Part shown: one piece after another, positions 1-6,456 of the stretch
Layout of the letters: every line of letters begins with the position of its first letter
How positions within the stretch are numbered: the first letter of the stretch is position 1
Assembly (NCBI GenBank): GCA_013695075.1
Contig: JACDBE010000373.1
Coordinates: 1-9,915, forward strand
Source: Acidimicrobiia bacterium
Lineage (GTDB): Bacteria; Actinomycetota; Acidimicrobiia; Spongiisociales; UBA5794
Reading direction: 5' to 3'
Length of the DNA stretch: 9,915 bases
Position numbers and translations under genes: made by a program
Notes under the pieces: model-generated
The model's input: the letters and a program-made list of their open reading frames with translations, nothing else
What the model was told of the DNA's origin: nothing
Database searches by the model: none

Positions 1-23
1 GGTTGGGGGCCCCAGCCCCAACC
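1..23. terminator. Perfect GC-rich inverted repeat, possible terminator of an upstream gene
   Basis: An 8-bp perfect inverted repeat (GGTTGGGG at 1-8, CCCCAACC at 16-23) encloses a 7-nt loop. No T-run follows. It lies before the first gene and could end transcription of a gene outside the window. A U-less hairpin is common for actinobacterial intrinsic termination, so this is plausible but unproven. Confidence 0.4.
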
Positions 24-25
24 GC

Positions 26-50
26 CGGAGCTGCGCCTCGCGCAGCTCCG
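26..50. terminator. Second perfect hairpin abutting the -10 of the first gene
   Basis: A 10-bp perfect stem (CGGAGCTGCG at 26-35, CGCAGCTCCG at 41-50) has a 5-nt loop, CCTCG. It ends immediately before the TAGGAT hexamer at 51. It could be a second terminator element in tandem with the repeat at 1-23. Because it covers the expected -35 position of the next promoter, it could also be a binding site. The sequence alone does not separate these. Confidence 0.4.
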
Positions 51-56
51 TAGGAT
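51..56 (+). promoter_or_regulatory. -10-like hexamer TAGGAT, leaderless start
   Basis: TAGGAT ends 6 nt before the ATG at 63. With a usual -10 to start-site distance, transcription would begin at or next to the start codon. The AGGA inside it could alternatively act as a weak ribosome binding site. No clear -35 is seen. Confidence 0.5.
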
Positions 57-62
57 GCCCCG

Positions 63-917
63 ATGCGTATCGATCCGGTCGAGGCCTTCTGGGAGCGGTT
101 CGCCGCCACCACCGGGGTGATCGCCGACTTCGATGCTTGGGCGTTTGGCGACGAGAACTCCCCGGACCTGGCCGACGAGCTGGCCTACCTGGTGCTGCAC
201 GGACCGAAACGGGCCACCACCTGCCTGTACGAGGATGCCCTGGCGGACAACGAGATCCCGGTGGTCGGGGGTTACAGCGTTGTCCTCGACGGCTCCGGGG
301 CACCGGTGTGCATCATCCGGACCACCGAGGTGGACATCGTCGCTTTCGGTGACGTCGACGACGGCTACGCCTGGGATGAAGGCGAGGGCGACCGCAGCCT
401 GGCGTTCTGGAGGCAGGCCCACATCGACTTCTTCGCGCAGAGCGGTCACACCATCGACAACGACACCCTGGTGGTTTTGGAGCGCTTCGAGCTGGTGTGG
501 CCTCCACCCGGCGAGATTGGCGTCGGCGAGGCGCCGCCGCCGGCCGAGGAGCCGGTGGTGCGCTTCTTCGACGCCTACGCCGCCCACCGGTCGGCGGGCG
601 ACGTCGCCGCCCTGGTAGACGCCCACGGCCAGGGAAGCTTTGCGTTGCGGGGAGCCGAGATCGTCCGCCACGACGGCACCGAGGCATTGGAGCGCTACTA
701 CCAGCGCATCGCCGCCGCCGAGCGCAGCGCCGACGAGCACGTGTGGACCATCGACGACCTGGTCTTTGAGTACCCGGCGGAGCGGGCCGCCCTGGCGGTG
801 GTGCGCTGGGCGGTCCGCGCCGAGTCGGGCGCGGTGCTGCGCACCGTCGACGTCACCTACGTGCTGGCGGACGAGGCCGGGCACTGGCGCATCCTCGGCG
901 AGATCGAACACGACTGA
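63..917 (+). CDS. ASCH domain protein with C-terminal NTF2/SnoaL-like domain
   Basis: A 284-residue protein with two parts. Residues about 5-147 resemble the longer ASCH-domain family (COG4405 type): the AFGDENSPDLADEL segment, GPKRATTCL at 47-55, EGEGDRSLAFWR at 107-118, and a closing VLERFELVWP strand. ASCH domains have a PUA-like fold and are proposed to bind RNA or nucleotide-like ligands; E. coli YqfB is an amidohydrolase of this superfamily. A Pro/Glu-rich linker (about 148-163) leads to residues 164-284, which look like a SnoaL/DUF4440 NTF2-like cone domain (VVRFFDAYAAHRSAGDVAAL, then a terminal GHWRILGE strand). The substrate is unknown. The ATG at 63 is chosen because it fits the family N-terminus and lies 6 nt after TAGGAT. 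The protein looks cytosolic, with no signal peptide. Confidence is high for ASCH and moderate for the C-terminal fold. Confidence 0.85.
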   Translation: MRIDPVEAFWERFAATTGVIADFDAWAFGDENSPDLADELAYLVLHGPKRATTCLYEDALADNEIPVVGGYSVVLDGSGAPVCIIRTTEVDIVAFGDVDDGYAWDEGEGDRSLAFWRQAHIDFFAQSGHTIDNDTLVVLERFELVWPPPGEIGVGEAPPPAEEPVVRFFDAYAAHRSAGDVAALVDAHGQGSFALRGAEIVRHDGTEALERYYQRIAAAERSADEHVWTIDDLVFEYPAERAALAVVRWAVRAESGAVLRTVDVTYVLADEAGHWRILGEIEHD

Positions 918-1002
918 TCAGACCACGATTCAGCGGCTGATGGGCTCCTCGTCAACGCCAGCCGGGTAGCTGCCGCCAAGCCACTGGCTTCTGTAGTGCA
1001 AG

Positions 1003-1024
1003 TTTTCGCGCATCGAGCGAGAAT
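1003..1024 (+). promoter_or_regulatory. Promoter region of the acyltransferase gene with operator-like repeat
   Basis: GAGAAT at 1019-1024, a TANNNT variant lacking the first T, ends 6 nt before the ATG at 1031. It overlaps an imperfect inverted repeat, TTTTCGC (1003-1009) with GCGAGAA (1017-1023), 6 of 7 pairs with a 7-nt spacer. A repressor site over the -10 is possible. The gap 918-1030 shows no coding signal otherwise. Confidence 0.3.
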
Positions 1025-1030
1025 GGGGTG

Positions 1031-3004
1031 ATGCACCGCGACGGCACCATCCTCCCCGGGCGAACCCTGCCGCTGATGGCGGGAATCGACGGGGTGCGAG
1101 CCCTGGCGGTCATCGCCGTGGTTCTGTACCACCTGGAGGTGAGCTGGCTGCCTGCGGGGTTCCTCGGCGTCGACGTTTTCTTCGTGGTCAGCGGCTTACT
1201 CATCACCTCGCTGCTGGTGGCCGACATCCGCAGCCGGGGCCGGTTCGACGTGCGCCGCTTCTGGGTGCGGCGGGCCCGCCGGCTGCTCCCAGCCCTCGTG
1301 CTGCTGCTGGTGGGGGTGGTGACCTACACCGCGGTGGCAATGCCCGACGAGCTGCGCGCCATGCGCGGCGACGTGGCCGCCGCCTTCGGGTACGTCACCA
1401 ACTGGGCGCTGATTTACGACAATGCCTCCTACTTCGAGTCGATGGCCCGTCCCCCGCTGCTGCGCCACCTGTGGTCGCTGGCGGTGGAGGAGCAGTTCTA
1501 CGTGCTGTGGCCGTTGGTGGTCGCCGGCGGCTGGGCGCTGCTGCGGAGACGGATGCTCAGCCTGGTGTGGTTGGGGGCGCTGGGTTCGGTCGTGTTGATG
1601 GCCGCCCTGTACGACCCCTTGACCGACCCATCACGGGTCTACTTCGGCACCGACACCCGGGCGGTGGGGCTGCTCATCGGCGCCGGGCTGGCCTTCGTCA
1701 CCGATCCGGTGCGGCTGGTACGGCCCCTCGCCGGCAGGGGCCGTTTCCTGGCTGAGGTCGCCGCCTGGGGTGGGCTGGCCGGGCTGGCGGCGTGGATGGC
1801 GCTGGGCAGCGAGTACGAGATGGCGATGTACCGCGGCGGTTTCCTGGTGGTGTCGCTGGCGTCTGCGGCGCTGGTGGTGGGGGCGGCGGCACCGACCACG
1901 GCCGCCCGCCTGCTGAGCACACCGGTCCTACGTTGGATCGGGCAGCGCTCGTACGGCATCTACCTGTGGCACTGGCCGGTGCTGATGGTCACCCGACCCC
2001 AACTGGACGTCTCCCTCACCGGGTGGCGGCTCGACGTGTTGAGGGTGGCGATCACCGTTGCCATCGCGGCCGTCTCCTACCGCCTGGTGGAGCGACCCAT
2101 CATCGACAGGGGGCTGGCCGGTTGGATGCGGGGGATGCTCCGTCCCCGCCCCCGTCCCGCCCGGGCGTTGGCCGGAGTGGGTGGTCTGGCGGTGGCCACC
2201 GCCTTCGTGGCCGCCCTGGTGCTGGCCCCGCCGACCATCGACGCCGGTGCCTCCGCCATCGCCGGCCCACCGGATGCGATCGCCATCGACGCCACCACGG
2301 CCACCGTCCCCGCGACTCCCCAACCGCTGGTGCGCCGGCTTCCCGATGACGCCGCCGACCATCGGCCCGGCGTGGTCGCCGCCCCGGCCAACCTCCCGCT
2401 GGCTGCCGCCGGCACCCAGCGGGTCGATCTGGGCGGGGCCGCCGCCACCATGGGCGCCGAACCTTCCCGGCCGGTGCCAGCGCCGCCGCCGGCCACCATC
2501 ACCGCCATAGGTGACTCGGTGATGCTCGGCGCCGCCGCCGATCTGCTGACCACCCTCGGCGATGCCGCCACGGTCGATGCCGTCGTCTCGCGCTCCTTCG
2601 GCGACGGGGCGGCGGTGATCGCCCGCATGGCGGACGACGGGACTCTCGGAGACATCGTGGTGGTCCATCTGGGCACCAACGGCCCCGTCGATGCCGAGCT
2701 ATTCGACACCCTGATGGCCGGTACCGAGCCGGAGCAGCGGGTGCTGGCGGTGACAGTCAGGGTGCCCCGGCGGTGGGAGGAACAGGTGAATGCAACCCTG
2801 CTCGACGCCAGGCAGCGCTGGCCCCGGCTGGAGATCGTCGACTGGCATGGTCTCTCGGACGACCAGCCGGGGTTGTTCGTCGGCGACGGGGTCCACCTCA
2901 CCATCGAGGGCAGGCGGGTATACGCCGACCTGGTGCAACGGATGATCGGCACCGAGCACACCTGCGTCGCCAGGAGCGACTGCCAGCCGGCCTCGGCGCA
3001 GTAG
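1031..3004 (+). CDS. Membrane O-acyltransferase (acyltransferase 3) fused to SGNH hydrolase-like domain
   Basis: A 657-residue protein of the OafA/OatA-like class, which moves acetyl or other acyl groups onto cell-surface sugars, peptidoglycan or lipids. Residues about 15-400 are a multi-pass acyltransferase 3 domain: the GIDGVRALAVIAVVLYHL block with conserved Arg (23) and His (34), FLGVDVFFVVSGLLIT, an Arg-rich cytoplasmic loop (RRFWVRRARRLLPA), and HLWSLAVEEQFYVLWP near 146-161. A further helix sits near 380-400. After an Ala/Pro-rich linker (about 400-488) comes a presumably extracytoplasmic SGNH-type domain: GDS (494-496), GTN (548-550) and DGVH (619-622), giving the complete Ser/Asn/Asp-His set. 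Two Cys near the C-terminus (645, 651) might pair outside the cell. The GTG at 1028 is an alternative start, but ATG 1031 better fits the leaderless spacing. The acceptor sugar cannot be deduced. No cell-wall or glycan genes adjoin it. Confidence 0.92.
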   Translation: MHRDGTILPGRTLPLMAGIDGVRALAVIAVVLYHLEVSWLPAGFLGVDVFFVVSGLLITSLLVADIRSRGRFDVRRFWVRRARRLLPALVLLLVGVVTYTAVAMPDELRAMRGDVAAAFGYVTNWALIYDNASYFESMARPPLLRHLWSLAVEEQFYVLWPLVVAGGWALLRRRMLSLVWLGALGSVVLMAALYDPLTDPSRVYFGTDTRAVGLLIGAGLAFVTDPVRLVRPLAGRGRFLAEVAAWGGLAGLAAWMALGSEYEMAMYRGGFLVVSLASAALVVGAAAPTTAARLLSTPVLRWIGQRSYGIYLWHWPVLMVTRPQLDVSLTGWRLDVLRVAITVAIAAVSYRLVERPIIDRGLAGWMRGMLRPRPRPARALAGVGGLAVATAFVAALVLAPPTIDAGASAIAGPPDAIAIDATTATVPATPQPLVRRLPDDAADHRPGVVAAPANLPLAAAGTQRVDLGGAAATMGAEPSRPVPAPPPATITAIGDSVMLGAAADLLTTLGDAATVDAVVSRSFGDGAAVIARMADDGTLGDIVVVHLGTNGPVDAELFDTLMAGTEPEQRVLAVTVRVPRRWEEQVNATLLDARQRWPRLEIVDWHGLSDDQPGLFVGDGVHLTIEGRRVYADLVQRMIGTEHTCVARSDCQPASAQ

Positions 3005-3025
3005 GCCCCCCGGCGGTTGGCTCCG

Positions 3026-3031
3026 TAGAGT
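3026..3031 (+). promoter_or_regulatory. -10-like hexamer TAGAGT, leaderless start of VOC operon
   Basis: TAGAGT ends 7 nt before the ATG at 3039, 22 nt after the acyltransferase stop codon. This favours ATG 3039 over the in-frame GTG at 3030, which overlaps the hexamer. No Shine-Dalgarno sequence is visible. Confidence 0.5.
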
Positions 3032-3038
3032 GGCTCGT

Positions 3039-3455
3039 ATGGATCTCGGACCCAGCGACGGCGGCGCCGTCGTCCAGATGCGCCTCGTGGTCGAAGCCGG
3101 CGACTACGACGAGGCGGTCCGCTTCTACCGCGACGTCCTCGGTCTGCGAGAAGAGACCGCCATCGCCGGAGGGAGCGGGGCTCGGGTGGTCATCCTCGAT
3201 GCCGGTCGAGCGACGCTTGAGATCGTCAACGCCGCCCAGAAAGCGATGATCGACGAGGTCGAGGTCGGTCGTCCGGTCGCCGGAGACATCCGCCTCGCCT
3301 TCGAAGTGGCCGACTCTGCGGCGGCCACCGACCGGCTGGTTGCCGCCGGCGCCGAGCTGGTCGCTCCCCCCACGCAGACCCCGTGGCATTCGCTGAACTC
3401 GCGCCTCGAAGGACCGGCGGGCTTGCAGCTGACCATCTTCCAGGAGCTCGGCTGA
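3039..3455 (+). CDS. VOC (glyoxalase/bleomycin-resistance fold) protein
   Basis: A 138-residue single VOC module pair, of usual length for the superfamily. Module 1: VVQMRLVVEAGDYDEAVRFY (11-30), then RDVLGL and a RATLEIV strand near 57-63. Module 2: IRLAFEVADSAAATDRLVAAGAE (84-106), then GLQLTIFQ at the end. VOC enzymes often bind a metal through His/Glu at the start and end of each module. Here the first-strand His positions are filled by Gln/Met and Arg, and the last-strand Glu by Thr; only Glu61 is kept. A non-metal binding role (sequestration or a metal-independent lyase/isomerase) is therefore more likely than dioxygenase or glyoxalase I chemistry. The substrate is unknown. It lies 3 nt before the next gene and almost certainly shares its mRNA. 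Confidence 0.85.
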   Translation: MDLGPSDGGAVVQMRLVVEAGDYDEAVRFYRDVLGLREETAIAGGSGARVVILDAGRATLEIVNAAQKAMIDEVEVGRPVAGDIRLAFEVADSAAATDRLVAAGAELVAPPTQTPWHSLNSRLEGPAGLQLTIFQELG

Positions 3456-3458
3456 CGC

Positions 3459-4238
3459 ATGCGACTCCCGCCCGCCGAGTACACCGGTGCCGTGAACGCT
3501 GAGACCGACAAGCTCATCGCCGCCGCCCGCACCATCGCCATGACCGACCCGGTGCCGTCGGCGCCTGGGTGGAGCGTGGCCGACCTGGTGTGGCACCTCA
3601 CCAGGGTGCAGAAGTTCTGGGCGACGATCGTCGCCGAGCGGCTGATGTCGCCCAAGGACTACCAGGAGCCCAGCCGGCCCGACGACGGGTCGCTCCTCGA
3701 CGGGCTCGACGCCGCCAAGTCGTCCCTGGTGGCCATCCTGTCGGACACCGAACCGGACCTTCCGTGCTACACCTGGTCCGAGGAGCAGAACGCCGGGTTC
3801 GTGATGCGACGCCAGGCTCATGAAGCGCTCATCCACCGCGCCGACACCGAGCTCGCCGCCGGCATCGACCCGGTGGTCGCCTCCCGGCTCGCCGTCGACG
3901 GCATTGACGAGATCCTCAGCATCATGATCGGTGCCGTCCCCCCCTGGGCCACGTTCACCGACTCGGGGCGGACCATCGGCATCGACGCCGGCCAGCAGCG
4001 GTGGGATCTGCTGGTGGGACGGATGACCGGGTCCTCGCCTAACAGTGGCAGCGACTACGACATGGATGTGGCGGTGGTCGTCGACGAGGTCCCCCAGCCC
4101 GACGCCGTCATCTCGGGCACACCCGGCAAGCTGGATCTGTGGCTGTGGGGACGGGCGCCCGGGGAGGCGATCGACGTCGCCGGCGAGCCGGCGCTGGCCG
4201 ACCTGCTACGCAGCATTGCGGTCGAAGCCACCCAGTAA
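3459..4238 (+). CDS. Maleylpyruvate isomerase-family (MDMPI, DinB-fold) mycothiol-dependent enzyme
   Basis: A 259-residue protein of the actinobacterial MDMPI/TIGR03083 class. The N-terminal four-helix DinB-like domain (about 5-150) carries His46 in WSVADLVWHLTRV and Glu122/His126 in QAHEALIHRADTELA. This His...Glu-x3-His set matches, as I recall, the Zn ligands of Corynebacterium glutamicum mycothiol-dependent maleylpyruvate isomerase. The C-terminal part (about 195-259) has the MDMPI_C-like ISGTPGKLDLWLWGR segment. Family members use or are thought to use mycothiol as thiol cofactor; many are of unknown substrate, so gentisate catabolism should not be assumed. The ATG at 3459 is 3 nt after the VOC stop. 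AGGAGC at 3442-3447 lies 11 nt upstream, consistent with re-initiation or coupled translation. Together with the VOC gene it may form a small detoxification operon (inference). Confidence 0.88.
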   Translation: MRLPPAEYTGAVNAETDKLIAAARTIAMTDPVPSAPGWSVADLVWHLTRVQKFWATIVAERLMSPKDYQEPSRPDDGSLLDGLDAAKSSLVAILSDTEPDLPCYTWSEEQNAGFVMRRQAHEALIHRADTELAAGIDPVVASRLAVDGIDEILSIMIGAVPPWATFTDSGRTIGIDAGQQRWDLLVGRMTGSSPNSGSDYDMDVAVVVDEVPQPDAVISGTPGKLDLWLWGRAPGEAIDVAGEPALADLLRSIAVEATQ

Positions 4239-4261
4239 GCCCAGCCCGAAACCGCCCGCTG

Positions 4262-4267
4262 TACGGT
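4262..4267 (+). promoter_or_regulatory. -10-like hexamer TACGGT, leaderless start of cyclase remnant
   Basis: TACGGT ends 7 nt before the ATG at 4275. The promoter-like element persists although the gene behind it is broken. Confidence 0.45.
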
Positions 4268-4274
4268 GACCATC

Positions 4275-4713
4275 ATGCCGAACCTTCCCAGCGGCACGGT
4301 CACCTTCCTGTTCACCGACATCGCCGGCCGCACCGAGCTGCTGAGGGAACTCGGAGACCGGTCCCCAGCCGTGCTCGCCGATCACCGTGACCTGCTCCGC
4401 TCCACGTTCGACGAGCATGGTGGTGAGAGATCGACACCCAGGGTGACTCCGTCTTCTACGCCTTCCCCCGAGCCCGGTCGGCGGTGGCCGCGCCGTTGCC
4501 GCCCAGCGCCGGCTGTTCGACCATCCCTGGCCCGGCGACACCAGGCTGCGGGTGCGGATGGGTCTGCACACCGGTGAGGCGTCGGTGGGTGAGGAGGGCT
4601 ACGTCGGAGTCACGCTGGGCACCATCATCCTGCTCAGCGCCCTCGCTGCCATCCTCACCCAGCAGGAGCGCGGCTCAACGTCCGCCTTCTCCGGATCGGC
4701 ACGCCGGGGTTGA
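4275..4713 (+). pseudogene. Class III adenylate/guanylate cyclase remnant, two frameshifts and truncated
   Basis: The first 50 codons read PSGTVTFLFTDIAGRTELL, LADHRDLL and DEHGG. This is the start of the class III nucleotidyl cyclase domain common in actinobacteria, with the first metal-binding Asp in FTDI (residue 15). Around 4425 the frame jumps: IDTQGDSVFYAFPRARSAVAA, which holds the second metal Asp in QGDS, continues in another frame. Around 4492 it jumps again to QRRLFDHPWPGDTRL, RVRMGLHTGEASVGEEGYVG. Restoring one base at each point (for example NGA-GAG-ATC, and GCG-GCC for GCGCC) gives family-like sequence of the right length, so two 1-nt deletions explain it. After GYVG the usual conserved HRAARI...GGQ segment is missing and the frame ends at 4713, so the C-terminus is also lost. 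A functional cyclase is not expected. GRT in place of the usual GST after FTDI is a further departure. Confidence 0.85.
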
Positions 4714-4726
4714 GGTAGCCGCCGGA

Positions 4727-4732
4727 TAGCAT
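4727..4732 (+). promoter_or_regulatory. -10-like hexamer TAGCAT before a GTG start
   Basis: TAGCAT ends 8 nt before the GTG at 4741, the same layout as the other plus-strand genes. No Shine-Dalgarno sequence is present, which supports the GTG as a leaderless start. Confidence 0.45.
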
Positions 4733-4740
4733 CGGGACCG

Positions 4741-5838
4741 GTGAGTTCGCAGCCGAACCCCGACCTTGACACCTCCCGGGCGGCCGTCGCCGCTTTCGGT
4801 TTGGTGGCGGTCGCCTCGGGACATCTCACCACCGAGGTGGCGGTCCATCTCCCCTTCGAGGACCTGGGGACGTTCAAGACGCTGCTGAAGCGGTTCTTCT
4901 CCACCCAGCCGTGGAGGAGCGAGGACGCCGTCTGCCTCGACCGGCTGGTGGCGCCCCATGTGCCCACTGGTTGGTGGGAGCATGACCTGGGCGGGGGTCT
5001 ACGAATGACCCATGGCGTCGACGACGGCCGCTACAGGCTGGAGGTGTCCGGTGCCGGGGTCGGGCCTCCAACATCCTCGGTGTTCGAGCGGGTCTTCGCC
5101 GGACCGGTGCTGCCCGAACCGACGCCCCACCCCCGCAAGGTCAGGTTCGTCACCGGTGGTGAGCCCTCCCCCGGGGTGTGGTACCGCAGGGACGATCCCC
5201 AACCGCCTCCGGACCCTCGGGTCGTCGCCCTGTTCGACGACGAAGACATCGCAGATGTCATGGTGGCCGGCGACTTCGTCACCATCGGGTTGGCGCCAGG
5301 CGCCCCATGGGAGCACCGCCTCGCCTCGATCCTGGCGGCCGTCACCGCGCTGTTCCCCGCCGCCGATCGGCTGACGGCGGCCATGACCAGGGACGAGATG
5401 ATCGGCGAGGGTGGCCGATCCAACACCGCCTCGCCGGCAGAGCTACACCTGCTCGACCCCGACCGACCCGAGCACCGCGCCCGGTTGTGGGAGGCAGTGG
5501 CGGACCCCGCTGCCGGCGTGCGACGGGTGGCCGTGGCCGTGCTCGCCGAGTCCGCCGAAGCCGCGGTGCGCCGGGCAGCGGTGGCGGCGGGGTGGCGTGA
5601 TCGCTCGGCGGTGGTACGGCGCACCGCCATCGACGCCGCCGCCGGCACCGGCGACGACGGGCTACGCCCGCTGTTCGAGCGGGCGCTGTCAGCCAAGGAC
5701 GCCTGGGTCCGGTGGAAGGCGGTACGAGCCATCGACGAGCTGGGGTTGGGACCGAGCCGGGAGGCCATCGCCAATCTGCAGGAGGACCCCGACTTCCAGG
5801 TGCGCTTCGAGGTGGCGCGGGTGCTGCGCCCTGTCTGA
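4741..5838 (+). CDS. Nfu N-terminal-domain + HEAT-repeat protein (CvfC-like architecture)
   Basis: A 365-residue protein in three parts. Residues 1-125 are unrecognised (FEDLGTFKTLLKRFF near 39-53; WWEHDLGGGLRMTHGVDDGRY near 78-98). Residues about 126-206 resemble the Nfu_N domain (scaffold protein Nfu/NifU N-terminal): HPRKVRFVTGG, then PRVVALFDDEDIADVMVAGD and FVTIGL, followed by W-x(5)-ILAAVTALF. The CxxC-bearing NifU C-terminal domain that binds Fe-S clusters is absent. Residues about 246-365 are HEAT-like helical repeats with alternating Arg/Ala faces (VRRVAVAVLAESAEAAVRRAA, VRWKAVRAIDELG, VRFEVARVL). Nfu_N plus HEAT is the arrangement of the conserved virulence factor C family known from Firmicutes, whose biochemical role is poorly defined. 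A scaffold or adaptor role is inference. Length, codon use and lack of breaks indicate a functional gene. No signal peptide. Confidence 0.75.
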   Translation: MSSQPNPDLDTSRAAVAAFGLVAVASGHLTTEVAVHLPFEDLGTFKTLLKRFFSTQPWRSEDAVCLDRLVAPHVPTGWWEHDLGGGLRMTHGVDDGRYRLEVSGAGVGPPTSSVFERVFAGPVLPEPTPHPRKVRFVTGGEPSPGVWYRRDDPQPPPDPRVVALFDDEDIADVMVAGDFVTIGLAPGAPWEHRLASILAAVTALFPAADRLTAAMTRDEMIGEGGRSNTASPAELHLLDPDRPEHRARLWEAVADPAAGVRRVAVAVLAESAEAAVRRAAVAAGWRDRSAVVRRTAIDAAAGTGDDGLRPLFERALSAKDAWVRWKAVRAIDELGLGPSREAIANLQEDPDFQVRFEVARVLRPV

Positions 5839-5873
5839 CCGAGACGTTACCGATTCGTGTCACACCCACCCCT

Positions 5874-5879
5874 TACGAT
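5874..5879 (+). promoter_or_regulatory. -10-like hexamer TACGAT, leaderless start
   Basis: TACGAT ends 6 nt before the ATG at 5886 in the 47-nt gap after the HEAT protein. It argues against extending the next gene upstream to 5712 inside the HEAT coding sequence. Confidence 0.5.
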
Positions 5880-5885
5880 GCCGGC

Positions 5886-6425
5886 ATGAACCCCCTACCG
5901 GTACAGATCATCCGCAGCCAGCGGCGCAAGCGGACATTGCAGGCCAGCATCGTCGACGGGACGGTGCGGGTGCTGGTTCCCGCCGGGTTGGCCCCCAACG
6001 CCGAGCAGCGCATGGTCGCCGACCTGGTCGCCAAGGTAACCGCGAAGGCAACGGCGGGCCGCATCGACCTCACCACCCGGTCCCGCCGGCTGGCCCGGCG
6101 CTACGGGCTACCGACGCCACGCGCCATCGAATGGTCCACCCGCCAACTCAGCCGGTGGGGGTCATGCACCCCTTCGGCGGACACCATCCGCATCTCCAAT
6201 CGCCTGGCGGCGATGCCACCGTGGGTGCTCGACGCCGTGCTCATCCACGAGCTTGCCCATCTAGCCGTTCCCGACCACGGGGCCGACTTCCAGACGTTGG
6301 TGCGGCGGTACCAGTTCACTGAGCGGGCCACCGGTTACCTGATGGCGGTCACCCAGGGACGCGCTGACGCCGCCGACGATGCGCCAGGGCCGGTCCTGGG
6401 CGGAAGGGAGGTGATGGCGGGGTAG
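5886..6425 (+). CDS. YgjP/WLM-like zinc metallopeptidase-type protein
   Basis: A 179-residue protein with the YgjP (DUF45) signature: an N-terminal beta-rich part (VQIIRSQRRKRTLQASIVDG, VRVLVPAG), then RQLSRWGSCTPSADTIRISN (86-105), the zincin HELAH (121-125), and His131 in PDHGADF as probable third zinc ligand. Glu122 would be the catalytic base. Members of this family are predicted cytosolic metallopeptidases; physiological substrates are not established, and some bacterial relatives lie in restriction-modification operons, which is not the case here. At 179 residues it is somewhat shorter than E. coli YgjP-like proteins of about 165-240, so within range. The start at 5886 is set by family fit and the leaderless spacing; the C-terminal ~25 residues are poorly conserved-looking. 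Its stop lies 24 nt from the convergent dehydrogenase stop. Confidence 0.85.
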   Translation: MNPLPVQIIRSQRRKRTLQASIVDGTVRVLVPAGLAPNAEQRMVADLVAKVTAKATAGRIDLTTRSRRLARRYGLPTPRAIEWSTRQLSRWGSCTPSADTIRISNRLAAMPPWVLDAVLIHELAHLAVPDHGADFQTLVRRYQFTERATGYLMAVTQGRADAADDAPGPVLGGREVMAG

Positions 6426-6456
6426 CTCCGTGCCGCTAGCTCCGCGGCTCTAGCTC
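6423..6456. repeat. Three TAGCTC units at 14-nt spacing between convergent genes
   Basis: TAGCTC occurs at 6423, 6437 and 6451, each exactly 14 nt apart; units 1 and 2 share TAGCTCCG. The array contains the stop codons of both convergent genes (TAG at 6423, and the complement of CTA at 6450-6452). GCTAG (6435-6439) and CTAGC (6450-6454) could also pair around CCGCGG. A terminator role is possible but weak. Confidence 0.35.

Noticed and set aside
497..969. Other-frame plus-strand frames inside and after the ASCH gene
   Set aside because: Arg/Pro-rich shadow translations without start signals or family motifs.
1928..2961. Minus-strand open frames opposite the acyltransferase gene
   Set aside because: Antisense to a strongly supported two-domain protein; composition is Gly/Arg/His- or Ser/Thr-rich shadow coding.
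5712..5885. Longer N-terminus (58 extra residues) for the YgjP-like protein
   Set aside because: It would overlap the HEAT-repeat coding sequence, the added residues are low-complexity shadow sequence, and ATG 5886 has the -10-like element and the family start.
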